From Candidatus Binatia bacterium (GTDB taxonomy: Bacteria > Desulfobacterota > Binatia > UBA1149 > CAITLU01): a DNA stretch of 62,989 nucleotides. Positions 45,301 through 53,438 of the stretch are shown here, in pieces. Positions within the stretch are counted from its first letter, which is position 1. Every line of letters starts with the position of its first letter. Both the position numbers and the translations under genes were made by a program. A model generated the notes under the pieces. That model saw nothing but the letters and a program-made list of their open reading frames with translations. It had not been told where the DNA came from and made no database searches. The DNA lies in assembly GCA_036493895.1 (NCBI GenBank), contig DASXOZ010000060.1, forward strand, positions 1-62,989, read 5' to 3'.

Positions 45301-46471
45301 GGACCTGAAGAGGGCCGAAGCGGACCTGCGTGCGTCGCGCGACACCGAAGCCGCCGCCAGCGCGATGAAGGACCAGTTCCTGGCCAGCATTTCCCACGAG
45401 CTGCGCACGCCGCTTTCGGTGGTGCTGATGTGGGCGAAGCTGCTCAGCCGCGACGAAGTGCCGCAGGCCCAGCGCGCCGAAGCGATCGAAGCGATCGTGC
45501 GCAGCGCCGAGGCGCAGCGGCGCCTGATCGAGGATCTTCTCGACACGACGCGAATGGCGTCGGGCAAGCTCCGCGTCGCGCTGAAGCCGATCGAGCTGGC
45601 CGCGGTGGTGCAGGCCGCGGTCGATCTCGTCGCGCCGCTTGCCGACAGGAAGGGCGTCGAGCTGAAGGTCCAGGTTCCCGCCACGGTTCCTGCGGTCATG
45701 GGAGACTCGGGGCGCCTGGAGCAGGTGGTCTGGATCCTTCTGTCGAACGCGATCAAGTTCACGCCTCGCGGCGGGCGAGTCCAGCTCAAACTTCGAAAGG
45801 AGAGCGAGTCGCTCGTCCTCGTCGTCAGCGATACGGGCGAGGGAATCGCGCCGTCTTTTCTCCCGGACGTCTTCGCGCCGTTCGCGCAGGCGGGACGCGG
45901 CGATCGCGTCACGATCGGCCTCGGGCTCGGGCTTTCGATTGCGCAGTCGCTGGTCCAGCTTCACGGCGGTTCCATTTCGGCGGCCAGCGACGGACAGGGG
46001 CGCGGGGCGACGTTTACGGTACGCCTCCCGATCGCGACGACTGCCACCGTCGAGCCCGACGCAGGTTCGCCGGGACGGGAGAGCCTCGAAGGCGTCTCGG
46101 TGCTCGTGGTCGAGGACAATCCCGACACGCTGAAAGTGGTGCAGACCGCGCTCCAGAGCGCCGGCGCGACGGTCCACGCTTGTTCGTCCGCTGCAGAGGC
46201 CCTGAGCGCCTATTCCGATCTCCAGCCCGGTATCCTGCTGAGCGACATCAGCATGCCGGACATGGACGGCCTGGAGCTGATGCGCCGCATCCGCGGAATG
46301 GAAGCCGCCTGGCACCGCAAGCCCGTACCGAGCGTCGCGCTGACGGCGATGGCGGCTGCGTCCGATCGCGATGCGGCCAGGGACTGCGGTTTCGACGAAT
46401 TCCTGGCCAAACCCATCGACCCCGAATCGCTGGTGGCCACGTTGCGCGCGGTCCTGGATGGTGGCCGGTGA
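42350..46471 (+). CDS. CheB-CheR-PAS hybrid histidine kinase
   Basis: Product is 1373 aa. A CheB methylesterase domain (about 40-215) has S48 in GIGASAGGLEA and H75 in VQHLPPDR. A CheR methyltransferase domain (about 225-490) has ACASGEEAYTLAILL and CRNLLIYLEP. A coiled coil (about 680-745; EELQTSNEELR) and two PAS domains follow. The histidine kinase (H1016 in SISHELRTPLS; GLGLGLSIAQSL) and a receiver (D1299) end the protein. The position of the CheB catalytic Asp holds N167 (GMGSNGAAG), so esterase activity may be lost. No chemotaxis genes are nearby. A GH16-like gene follows with a GTGA overlap. Confidence 0.9.
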   Translation: MSSSDNRDDSEGGEQPSIPDEEHNRAAQPVDGEESPRLPFPVVGIGASAGGLEAAIELFSGIPADSGMAFVLVQHLPPDRKTLVAEILQKKTALTVLQVQAESKVEPNTLYVIQPGRTLRIENGRFHLTEPLDKPMHSRPIDDFFRSLAEEQRERGIAIILSGMGSNGAAGCQAIKAVGGLCIAQDPETAAFPSMPHHLIDAGYADYILKLQDIPAVLLSYANHPYAKERRPAVTERHQQQLREILAVLRTRTRHDFGGYKKGTVMRRVQRRMGLARLTKLGDYARMLRQTPTEVAALADDLLIHVTGFFRDPYAWEALRERVIVPLVAARENDSSIRAWVAACASGEEAYTLAILLVEEAERAGKRLDIRILATDTAERSLQNARLGVYPGGIESELTPERLERFFQREDAVYRVRQELRERVVFAPQNVLQDPPFSRLDIVTCRNLLIYLEPDLQQRLLALLHFGLRDGGALFLGTSETPGPSDELFEQVDKKARIFRRVGPTRHGSVEFPLPRRMTTTPTEPRTAEVKAAAVLRPTIAQLTTRVLLEYHTPPAVTIDHDYCILYYHGDASPYLAQRSGEPTRDLMAVLREPLYPAVRSAFHRAAHTRATATEDAWIDRSDGVREHVLVAVSPVSRQPKADLFVVSFKDLGQSLPEQSPVRSTDREKSTGLLRRMRDELQGTVEELQTSNEELRAAHEEVISTNEELQSANEEMELSREEMQSLNEELSTVNSQLQAKIDEYQAVTNDLTSLLTSTDLAVLFLDTSFRIRRFTPQLKELIELISTDVGRPLSDLALKFDDPDLLADAATVLERLVPCEREIAVDGGRWFLRRITSYRTGENRIEGVVVAFIETTARKRAEEALRDREEQFRHAIEHAPIPVILQNDRGEVVQLSTAWTELTGYGIRDIPVREAWLSLLPVEEAARLAEKLDALFSGQQRSIEMEFPIRTRDDAMRYWRFSASLPHSSRDGRRICVGMAVDISDLKRAEADLRASRDTEAAASAMKDQFLASISHELRTPLSVVLMWAKLLSRDEVPQAQRAEAIEAIVRSAEAQRRLIEDLLDTTRMASGKLRVALKPIELAAVVQAAVDLVAPLADRKGVELKVQVPATVPAVMGDSGRLEQVVWILLSNAIKFTPRGGRVQLKLRKESESLVLVVSDTGEGIAPSFLPDVFAPFAQAGRGDRVTIGLGLGLSIAQSLVQLHGGSISAASDGQGRGATFTVRLPIATTATVEPDAGSPGRESLEGVSVLVVEDNPDTLKVVQTALQSAGATVHACSSAAEALSAYSDLQPGILLSDISMPDMDGLELMRRIRGMEAAWHRKPVPSVALTAMAAASDRDAARDCGFDEFLAKPIDPESLVATLRAVLDGGR

Positions 46472-47343
46472 AACGACTTGCAGCAATTCGAGCGATTGTT
46501 CTTGCCATGACTGCGTGCGTCGCTGCGGCTGCGGCCACGGCCGCGCACGCGTTCAGCGACGATTTCGCGGCACCTCTCTCGCCGCAATGGGCTGCGGCGC
46601 GCACGAGCGAGCCGGGTTCGGCGGTCTCCTCGCCGGTGGCGGACACCGAGGCTCTCGACGGCAACGTGCTCGAGCTCGTCTATCCCGGCGGCACTTCACC
46701 GGATGACAGCGGCCCTGCGTTTGCGACGGAGCTCGAGAGCGCGTCGCCGCTCGGCTACGGCACCTTCCGCGCGCGCCTGCGCACACCCAAGGCGAGCCGC
46801 GCCACCGGCCTCGTCTCGGCGTTTTTCACGTATTTCAACGACGGGGCGGATCACGACGGCGACGGAATTATCGACAACGACGAGATCGACATCGAGATTC
46901 TCGCCAACGAGCCGTCGTCGATCTACTTGACGGTGTGGACCGACTACACCGACGACAGCAACTTCCACAAGACGACGCGCAAGGTGGACGTTCGCAGCGG
47001 CCGCGTGTGGCAGACGCCGCCGGGCGGCGAGAGCAGCTACGACCTCGTCGAGACCGATCCGCTCGGCTGGAGCTCGAGGACGTTCCGCTCGTGGAAAGCG
47101 TTCGCGACCTACCAGTTCGTCTGGTCTGCCGGCAGCGTCGAGTATTCGATCGACCTCGAGGACGGAACCGGTCCGCACGTGCTGTGGACGCTGGCCGGAG
47201 ACCCCGACGTGACGATTCCGTCGCAGCCTGCTCCGGTGTTCTTCAACCTGTGGCACAACGGGTACCACTGGAGCTCCGGTCGCGCGGCGCGTGTCCCTCG
47301 CGGCGGCGCCCTGTTCCACGTCGACAGCGTCAGCGTCAACTGA
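46468..47343 (+). CDS. secreted GH16-like glycoside hydrolase
   Basis: Product is 291 aa from GTG 46468, whose codon overlaps the kinase stop. A signal peptide covers about 1-26 (ending TAAHA). The GH16 catalytic signature E-I-D-x-E is seen in NDEIDIEILAN, with the jelly-roll pattern around it (GYGTFRARLRTPKA; VWTDYTDD). It likely cleaves a beta-1,3 or beta-1,4 glucan or galactan outside the cell; the substrate is unknown. The coupling to the sensor kinase suggests it is produced with that system. It converges with cysA two bases away. Confidence 0.87.
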   Translation: MKRLAAIRAIVLAMTACVAAAAATAAHAFSDDFAAPLSPQWAAARTSEPGSAVSSPVADTEALDGNVLELVYPGGTSPDDSGPAFATELESASPLGYGTFRARLRTPKASRATGLVSAFFTYFNDGADHDGDGIIDNDEIDIEILANEPSSIYLTVWTDYTDDSNFHKTTRKVDVRSGRVWQTPPGGESSYDLVETDPLGWSSRTFRSWKAFATYQFVWSAGSVEYSIDLEDGTGPHVLWTLAGDPDVTIPSQPAPVFFNLWHNGYHWSSGRAARVPRGGALFHVDSVSVN

Positions 47344-47345
47344 GC

Positions 47346-48488
47346 TCAGCCCGCGAGCGCTTCCTCACGGCGGCGCTCTCTCTCGCGTCCGGTCGGCACC
47401 GGTGCCGCCGCTGTGTGCGTCGGCAGCCGTTCTCCGCGCGAATAGACGCTGAACTGCATCAGGCGAAGTCGCACCACGCTCGCGACGACGAGCCTCGGCA
47501 CGTCGTGGTGCAGGTGAGGAAATTCCGCGTGCAGCACGGCGGCGTCCGCCACGGTCTCGACCGTGACCTTGACGACGGGGCCGGTGCGCTGGATCGACAT
47601 GACCCGCACGTCGATTCCGACTGCGCCCGCATCGGCAAGACGCAGGTCGGCCGGGCGCACGTAGACGTCCACCGGACCGCCGGGATGGAGACCGGCGGTA
47701 TGGATACTTTCGGTGGAGATCGGCTGCCCGACGCCCGGCAGGTACACGCTCCCGTCGCGAACGGCGCCCGGCAGAACGTTGGTCTCTCCGAGGAAATCGA
47801 AGACGAACGGGCTGGCCGGGCGCTCGTAGAGGTCCTCGGTCGAGCCGATCTGCTCGATGCGGCCGCGATTCATCACGACGACGCGGTCGGCCAGCTCCAT
47901 CGCTTCTTCCTGGTCGTGCGTGACGAAGATGCTGGTCACGTGGATCTCGTCGTGGAGCTTGCGCAGCCATTGGCGCAGCTCGTGCCGCACCTTGGCGTCG
48001 AGCGCACCGAAAGGCTCGTCGAGCAGCAGCACTCTCGGCTCGGCGGCCAGCGCGCGCGCCAGCGCGACTCTCTGGCGCTGGCCGCCCGAGATCTGGCCGG
48101 GATAGCGCGCGTCCAGTCCGTCCAGCCGCACCAGGTGCAGAAGCTCGCGCACGCGGTCGCGGATCTTCGCGCGCGAGACGTTGCGTACCCTCAGTCCGTA
48201 GCCGATGTTGTCGGCGATCGTCATGTGGCGAAACAGCGCGTAGTGCTGGAACACGAATCCGATGTTGCGCTCTCTCGCCGAAAGACCGGTGATGTCGTCG
48301 CCTCCGATCGAGACCGAGCCCGAGTCGGCGACCTCCAGTCCAGCGATGATGCGCAGCAGCGTCGTCTTGCCGGACCCCGACGGGCCGAGCAGCGCCAGCA
48401 GGTCTCCGTCGGGCACTTCGAGGCTGACGTCGTCCAGCGCGGCGAAATTGCCGAACTCCTTGCTTACGTTGCCGATGCGGATGCTCAT
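47346..48488 (-). CDS. cysA: sulfate/thiosulfate ABC transporter ATPase
   Basis: Product is 380 aa. Walker A (GPSGSGKTT), signature ([14 protein letters not shown]), Walker B ([12 protein letters not shown]) and the switch His (THDQEEAME) are all present, and the C-terminal about 120 residues are the TOBE-type regulatory domain of CysA/PotA proteins. It powers sulfate or thiosulfate import. Start ATG 48488 overlaps the CysW stop by four bases. Gene order sbp-cysT-cysW-cysA makes the assignment firm. Confidence 0.94.
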   Translation of the reverse strand: MSIRIGNVSKEFGNFAALDDVSLEVPDGDLLALLGPSGSGKTTLLRIIAGLEVADSGSVSIGGDDITGLSARERNIGFVFQHYALFRHMTIADNIGYGLRVRNVSRAKIRDRVRELLHLVRLDGLDARYPGQISGGQRQRVALARALAAEPRVLLLDEPFGALDAKVRHELRQWLRKLHDEIHVTSIFVTHDQEEAMELADRVVVMNRGRIEQIGSTEDLYERPASPFVFDFLGETNVLPGAVRDGSVYLPGVGQPISTESIHTAGLHPGGPVDVYVRPADLRLADAGAVGIDVRVMSIQRTGPVVKVTVETVADAAVLHAEFPHLHHDVPRLVVASVVRLRLMQFSVYSRGERLPTHTAAAPVPTGRERERRREEALAG

Positions 48489-49612
48489 GATGCTCCCTTC
48501 GCTGCGGCGCGGGCTCCGACTGTGCCGGCAACCCCGCCAAGGCTTGTCGCCGGTGCCTTGCGCTCGAGCCTGCTCCTGGCCACCAGCGTGACGATTGCAA
48601 GCAGCGTCAGCGTGGAGGCGACGGCGAACGCGCCCGGCATGTTGTACTCCTCGAAAAGCTTCTCGATGCGCAGCGGCATCGTGTCCGTCTGTCCTGCGAT
48701 GTGTCCGGAGACCACGTAGACGGCACCGAACTCGCCGACGGCGCGCGCGTTGCAAAGGATGATCCCGTAGACGAGCCCCCAGCGGATGTTCGGAAGCGTG
48801 ACGTCCCGGAACATCTGCCCCGGCGTCGCGCCGAGGCTGATCGCGGCGAGGTCTTCGTCCGGGCCGAGCGCTTCGAGCACCGGGATGAGCTCGCGCGCGA
48901 CGAATGGGAACGTCACGAACGAAGTGGCCAGCACGAGTGCCGGCAGCGCGAACAGGATCTTCAGGCTGCGACCGTGAGGCCACAGGTCCAGGCCGAGCTG
49001 CACGGCGAGCAGCACCGCGAACACGATCGCGCCGCCGGCGATTGCCGCCAGGGCCCTTCGGCGTCCGAGACGCGAGCGGGAACCGGTCGGAAGCAGCAGC
49101 AAGAGCGCGAGCGCGAAGGCCGCGGCGACAAGTGCCGACACGAGGTACGGCATCACCGAATAGCCGTCCTCGCGCAGGAACTGCCCGCAGCAGCCCTGCA
49201 GCCCGAAGATCAGCACGAACATCAGTCCGGCCACCACCGGCGAGACCGCGAACGGAAGGTCGACAAGAGCGGTGAGAATGGTGCGGCCGCGGAAGTCGAA
49301 GCGCGCGATCGCCCACGCCGCGGCAATGCCGAACACCGTGTTGGCGCCGAGCGCGATCGGCACCACCGTGGCCGTCAGCAGGATCGCCTGGCGCGTGTCG
49401 GCATCGCCGAACAGGTTGTTCCAGTAGGCTCCCACTCCATTGCCGAACGCCACGACGAAGATGTTGACGACGGGAACGACGATCAGAAGACCGACCAGCG
49501 CGAGCACGAAGGCGGTCAGGCCCCAGCGCACCCAGGCCGGGTCCTGCTGGGCCGTGCGTCCGCGGCGAAGAGGCCCCGCATCCGCAGGCGACACGAGCGA
49601 ATCAGCGCTCAT
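48485..49612 (-). CDS. cysW: sulfate ABC transporter permease CysW with an inserted membrane segment
   Basis: Product is 375 aa, against about 290 in E. coli. Conserved blocks are recognisable: [19 protein letters not shown], then [20 protein letters not shown] and the EAA loop ([21 protein letters not shown]). Between residues about 141 and 215 lie some 65 extra residues with two predicted helices (about 158-175 and 188-206) not found in the enterobacterial protein. It forms the transmembrane pathway with CysT. The start overlaps the cysT stop by eleven bases. Confidence 0.92.
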   Translation of the reverse strand: MSADSLVSPADAGPLRRGRTAQQDPAWVRWGLTAFVLALVGLLIVVPVVNIFVVAFGNGVGAYWNNLFGDADTRQAILLTATVVPIALGANTVFGIAAAWAIARFDFRGRTILTALVDLPFAVSPVVAGLMFVLIFGLQGCCGQFLREDGYSVMPYLVSALVAAAFALALLLLLPTGSRSRLGRRRALAAIAGGAIVFAVLLAVQLGLDLWPHGRSLKILFALPALVLATSFVTFPFVARELIPVLEALGPDEDLAAISLGATPGQMFRDVTLPNIRWGLVYGIILCNARAVGEFGAVYVVSGHIAGQTDTMPLRIEKLFEEYNMPGAFAVASTLTLLAIVTLVARSRLERKAPATSLGGVAGTVGARAAAKGAS

Positions 49613-50426
49613 GGCGCAAGCTCCAGCGTTCCAGCCGGTTGGTCAGTACCAGCAGCGAGAACGACGCCAGCAGCAGCACGACGGCGATCGCCGTGGCTTC
49701 GCCGTACGCGAACTCTTCGAGGCGCGCGACGATGAGGATCGGCGCGATCTCGGTCTTGTACGGCATGTTTCCGGAGACGAAGACGACCGAGCCGTACTCG
49801 CCGATGCCGCGCGCGAACGCGAGGGCGAACCCGGTGATCAGCGCGGGAAGCACGGTGGGGAAGACGACGTGGCGGAAAGCCTGCCACCTCGTGCCGCCGA
49901 GCGAGGCGGCGGCCTCCTCGCATTCGGGATCGAGGTCCTCGAGGATCGGCTGAACGGTGCGCACGACGAACGGCAGCCCGACGAACACGAGCACGAGCAC
50001 GATCGCAAAGCGGCTGTACGCGCCGTAGATCCCGAGAGGAACGAGCCAGTGCCCGAGCCAGCCCTTCTGCACGTACAGCGAGGAGTAGACCAGGCCCGTC
50101 ACCGCCGTCGGCAGCGCCAGCGGCAGGTCGACGAGGGAGTCGACGATCCGTCGCCCGCGAAAACGGTAGCGTACCAGCACCCACGCGACGACGAGCCCGA
50201 GCAGGGCGTCGGCGATGGCCGCAACCAGCGCAGCGCCGAACGTCAGCGCGTACGCGGCGCGCGCGCGATCGGTCCACACGGCGTGACGGAATTCGTCGAA
50301 GGTGAGCGAGCCCGCCTTCGCGAAGCACGCGAGGATCGGGATCACGACGAGGAACCCGAGGTAGAACAGCGTGTAGCCGAGGCTCAAGGAGAAGCCCGGC
50401 AGCACGCGGCGGTCGACGGTCACCAT
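49602..50426 (-). CDS. cysT: sulfate ABC transporter permease CysT (CysU)
   Basis: Product is 274 aa from ATG 50426; upstream residues in the frame lack conservation. Six helices and the EAA loop (AAASLGGTRWQAFRHVVFP) are present, with LPLALPTAVTGLVYSSLY typical of CysT. With CysW it forms the sulfate channel. It lies 37 bases after the binding-protein gene. Confidence 0.93.
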   Translation of the reverse strand: MVTVDRRVLPGFSLSLGYTLFYLGFLVVIPILACFAKAGSLTFDEFRHAVWTDRARAAYALTFGAALVAAIADALLGLVVAWVLVRYRFRGRRIVDSLVDLPLALPTAVTGLVYSSLYVQKGWLGHWLVPLGIYGAYSRFAIVLVLVFVGLPFVVRTVQPILEDLDPECEEAAASLGGTRWQAFRHVVFPTVLPALITGFALAFARGIGEYGSVVFVSGNMPYKTEIAPILIVARLEEFAYGEATAIAVVLLLASFSLLVLTNRLERWSLRHER

Positions 50427-50463
50427 GGTCTTCGGCCTCGCGCCAGTTCGCCGCGCGCCGGCC

Positions 50464-51468
50464 TCATTTCGGCTTGTAGATGCTGTCGAACACACCACCT
50501 TCGGCGATCAGCTGCCGGTGCGCATCAGGAAAGTCCTTTGCGATCTCGGTGATGTCGAACAGCCGGATGTCCGGGAAAGACGAGGCGTGCGCTTTGAGCA
50601 CCGCCGGATTGGTCGGCCGGTAATAGTGCCGGGCGATGATCTCCTGCGCCTCGTCGCTGTAGGTATACTCGAGGTAGGCCTGCGCGGCGTCGCGGGTGCC
50701 CTTGCGCGCGACGTTGATGTCGACCACGGCAACGTGCGGCTCGGCGCGAATGCTGATCGGCGGGTAGACGATCTCCAGGTCGCCGCCTGCTTCGTCCGCC
50801 TCGAGGTGGGCCTCGTTCTCCCACGTCAGGTGCACGTCGCCGATGCCTTTCTGTGCGAACGTGGTCGAAGCGCCGCGGGCACCGGAGTCGAGCACCGGCA
50901 CCCGGCTGTAGAGACTCGTCACGTAGTCGATCGCGTCCTGGCGGGTCCCGCCGCGAAGGATCACCGAGCCCCACGCGCTGAAGAAGCTGAGGTAGCCGTT
51001 GCCCGACGTCTTCGGGTTCGGAGTGACGATCTCGACGCCCGGTTGCACGAGGTCGGGCCAGTCGTGGACGTGCTTCGGATTTCCCTTGCGGACGACGAAG
51101 ACGATCGTCGAGAAGTACGGCAGTGAGCGATTCGGCAGCCGGTCCACCCAGCCTGCGGAGATCAATCCCTTCTGCGCGATCGCGTCGGTGTCGAGGAAGG
51201 ACGCCAGCGTCACGACGTCGGCCTCCAGCCCGTCGATCACGGCGCGTGCCTGGCTGCTCGAGCCGCCGTGCGACTGGTGGATCGTCAGCGTGTCGCCGGT
51301 CTGCTTCTCGTACAGCGCGATGAAGTGGCTGTTGAGGTCCTTCCAAAGCTCGCGCGTCGGATCGCACGAGACATTGAGCAGAGTCAGGTCCCTGGCGGAC
51401 GCAGGCGCCGACGCGGCGACGATTGCAGTCGCGGCCAGCGCGACCGCAACGACGAATTTCGGGTTCAT
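50464..51468 (-). CDS. sbp: periplasmic sulfate-binding protein
   Basis: Product is 334 aa with a signal peptide (about 1-26, ending PASARD). The family opening LLNVSCDPTRELWKDLN and the anion-binding motifs SHGGSSSQ and NPKTSGNGYLSFFSAWGS match Sbp/CysP. It captures sulfate or thiosulfate and delivers it to CysTWA. The ATG at 51468 has AGGAG upstream, and a near-consensus sigma-54 promoter ends about 40 bases before it. Confidence 0.94.
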   Translation of the reverse strand: MNPKFVVAVALAATAIVAASAPASARDLTLLNVSCDPTRELWKDLNSHFIALYEKQTGDTLTIHQSHGGSSSQARAVIDGLEADVVTLASFLDTDAIAQKGLISAGWVDRLPNRSLPYFSTIVFVVRKGNPKHVHDWPDLVQPGVEIVTPNPKTSGNGYLSFFSAWGSVILRGGTRQDAIDYVTSLYSRVPVLDSGARGASTTFAQKGIGDVHLTWENEAHLEADEAGGDLEIVYPPISIRAEPHVAVVDINVARKGTRDAAQAYLEYTYSDEAQEIIARHYYRPTNPAVLKAHASSFPDIRLFDITEIAKDFPDAHRQLIAEGGVFDSIYKPK

Positions 51469-51506
51469 CTTCGGGTACTCCTCTGTCCCGGAGGACGTGC
51501 AGGAGA

Positions 51507-51523
51507 TTGCAACCGGCGTGCCG
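51507..51523 (-). promoter_or_regulatory. sigma-54 promoter of the sulfate transport operon
   Basis: On the minus strand CGGCACGCCGGTTGCAA matches the sigma-54 consensus TGGCACG-N4-TTGCA at every position but the first. The -24 GG is at 51522-51521 and the -12 GC at 51510-51509. Transcription should start near 51497, giving a leader of about 30 bases to the sbp ATG. Confidence 0.85.
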
Positions 51524-51566
51524 CCCGCTAACTGGCGGAAATGACAGGATGTCGGGATCCGGCCAC

Positions 51567-51592
51567 CCGTGAAATCTGCTGGATTGCCGTGA
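51567..51592 (-). promoter_or_regulatory. candidate activator-binding site: two TCACGG boxes upstream of the sbp promoter
   Basis: Read toward the promoter, TCACGG occurs at 51592-51587 and 51572-51567, 20 bases apart. The second is within ATTTCACGG, which recurs upstream of the porin promoter at similar distance. It is likely a binding site of the adjacent sigma-54 activator. Confidence 0.5.
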
Positions 51593-51657
51593 GTGATGCG
51601 GGGCAGGGGGCTCAGAGTCCGCCGCAGCAGCGCGACCGGTCGATGAGGCGACGGAGC

Positions 51658-53244
51658 TCAGCGCCCGCCGCGATACCGCGACCAGTCGATGCCGAGTTTT
51701 CGCATGCGCGCGCGAAGTGTGTGCGGGTTGATGTCGAGCAGCTCGGCGGCCCCGCCGCGTCCTTCGATGCGCCCGCGACAAGTGGCCAGCGCCGATTCGA
51801 TGTGCTTGCGCATCGCCTCGTCCAACGCCGAGTTGGCTGCGCCGCTTGCCACCGTCGATGCGCGAACGCGCGCCGGCGCAGTGTTCGATCCCGGACGGTG
51901 GTGCAACGAACGGTCGGGCAGGCCGAGTGCCGCGGCTACCTCGAGGCGGTTGCCGTCGCCGAGAATTGCGGCGCGATCGATCACCGAGATCAGCTCGCGC
52001 ACGTTGCCGGGCCAGTCGTAGCTCGTCAGGAGCGCGATGTCCTCGGCCGTCAGCCGCGTCGGTCGCAGGCCGAAGTGCCTCGCCGCCCGCGCCGCGAAGT
52101 GCGCGGCCAGCGCCGGCGTATCGTCGCGACGCTCGCGCAGCGGCGGCAGCACGATCGGAAATCCGGCGACGCGGTACCAGAGATCCTGGCGGAATTCCCC
52201 ATTCTGCACCATTGCAGGAAGGTCGCGATGCGTCGATGCGATGATGCGCACGTCGACGTTGACGCTTCGCTCTCCGCCCACGCGTTCGAAGCTTCCCTCC
52301 TGGAGCACGCGCAAAAGGCGCACCTGGGCCGGCGGCGGAAGGTCGCCGACTTCGTCGAGCAGCAGGGTCCCGTTGTCGGCACGTTCGAACCAGCCCCGTC
52401 GCGACGAGGTTGCGCCGGTAAAGGCGCCTTTTTCGTGCCCGAACAGCTCCGAATCGATCAGCTCGGCAGGGATCGCTCCGCAGTTGACGCGGATGAAAGG
52501 CGCGCGGCCGCGGGAAGACGCTTCATGGATCGTGCGCGCGATGACTTCCTTGCCGGTGCCGGTTTCTCCGAGAAGAAGAACGGGCACATCGAGGCGCGCC
52601 ACCAGCGCGACTCGTTCCATCACCGGACCGAGTCCGGCGTCGGCTCCGATGATCGTGTCGCGCAGGTCTTCACGGCCGAGCCGGGCCAGCGCCGAGCGCT
52701 TGTCGGCCTCGGCCGCCTCGCGAAGCGCGGCGAGCTCGTGGTAACGGCGGTCGCTTTCGAGCGCCGCCGACACGGGCTCGAGCAACGCTTCGAACATCTG
52801 CCTGTGCTGCGCGTGCAACGGAGATCCGCGGCGGGCACGAACCAGCATCGCACCGGTCGGTCCGTCCTCACCGTGCAGCGCGCCCGCCATCCAGCTTGCG
52901 GCTGGAGACGATGGAAACAGGATCGCAGCAACGGCGGTATCGCGGGAATCTGCGCCGTTGCCGCCGCGAGGAAGAATGCTTCTGCTGTCCGCCCACGCGC
53001 GCAGGGCCGCCGTCTCCCGAGGCTCGAGCGTGCGCTCGACGGCAGGCAGCCGGCCGCTGTCGCCGAGACCCGACGCGCGATGCAGGATGCGCGCGCCTGC
53101 CCAGTCGATCGCGAGCACGCTCATATGGTCGGCGGGAATGCGCTCGGCAACGAGCGCCGCAATGGCGGCGGTGGAAGTCGCGATGTCGGTGTGGCGACCG
53201 GCTTCGCGCCAGACCTCCACGAGGAGACTCGAAAGCTGTTCCAT
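51658..53244 (-). CDS. sigma-54-dependent transcriptional activator, GAF-AAA-Fis type
   Basis: Product is 528 aa. An N-terminal GAF-like sensor (about 20-165) precedes the AAA+ domain: Walker A GETGTGKE (226-233), the sigma-54-contacting GAFTGA loop (273-278) and Walker B LLLDEVGD (294-301). The C-terminal Fis helix-turn-helix (about 485-528) ends ININ-like as DINPHTLRARMRKLGID. It lacks a receiver domain, so it responds to a ligand or redox signal. Its gene sits between a sulfate operon and a porin gene that both have sigma-54 promoters, so these are its probable targets; a role as sulfur-status regulator is inferred. Confidence 0.93.
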   Translation of the reverse strand: MEQLSSLLVEVWREAGRHTDIATSTAAIAALVAERIPADHMSVLAIDWAGARILHRASGLGDSGRLPAVERTLEPRETAALRAWADSRSILPRGGNGADSRDTAVAAILFPSSPAASWMAGALHGEDGPTGAMLVRARRGSPLHAQHRQMFEALLEPVSAALESDRRYHELAALREAAEADKRSALARLGREDLRDTIIGADAGLGPVMERVALVARLDVPVLLLGETGTGKEVIARTIHEASSRGRAPFIRVNCGAIPAELIDSELFGHEKGAFTGATSSRRGWFERADNGTLLLDEVGDLPPPAQVRLLRVLQEGSFERVGGERSVNVDVRIIASTHRDLPAMVQNGEFRQDLWYRVAGFPIVLPPLRERRDDTPALAAHFAARAARHFGLRPTRLTAEDIALLTSYDWPGNVRELISVIDRAAILGDGNRLEVAAALGLPDRSLHHRPGSNTAPARVRASTVASGAANSALDEAMRKHIESALATCRGRIEGRGGAAELLDINPHTLRARMRKLGIDWSRYRGGR

Positions 53245-53276
53245 GGTGCGTAGCCGTCAAATACCGCGGTGATCAG

Positions 53277-53306
53277 ACTATACAACCGTATCGTGGCCAG
53301 CAATAA
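53277..53306 (-). promoter_or_regulatory. possible sigma-70-type promoter of the activator gene
   Basis: On the minus strand TTATTG (53306-53301) and TATAGT (53282-53277) are 18 bases apart. The -10 box is good and the -35 box is weak. Transcription would start near 53270, 26 bases before the ATG. The -35 box lies against the first TCACGG site, which would allow autoregulation. Confidence 0.35.
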
Positions 53307-53334
53307 TCACGGTCGCTGCTCGGATATTTCACGG
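53307..53334 (+). promoter_or_regulatory. candidate activator-binding site: two TCACGG boxes upstream of the porin promoter
   Basis: TCACGG occurs at 53307-53312 and 53329-53334, 22 bases apart and in the same orientation relative to the promoter as at the sbp gene. The second box is again part of ATTTCACGG (53326-53334). The pair lies about 80-105 bases before the predicted transcription start. Confidence 0.5.
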
Positions 53335-53386
53335 AGCTGGGATAGAAGTCCTCGGTATTTCAGCTACTTGTGAGTCCAGACCTGGC

Positions 53387-53403
53387 CGGCATGCGCATTG
53401 CTT
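53387..53403 (+). promoter_or_regulatory. sigma-54 promoter of the porin gene
   Basis: CGGCATGCGCATTGCTT matches TGGCACG-N4-TTGC at all but two positions. The -24 GG is at 53388-53389 and the -12 GC at 53400-53401. The predicted start near 53413 leaves a leader of about 26 bases, so translation cannot begin at the upstream start codon at 53370. Confidence 0.75.
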
Positions 53404-53438
53404 CAGTCGAGTCCATCGCTACCCAGAGGAGTCTCCCG

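Noticed and set aside
53370..53438. Earlier start codon (at 53370) for the porin
   Set aside because: It lies upstream of the sigma-54 promoter and would place 23 residues before the signal peptide.
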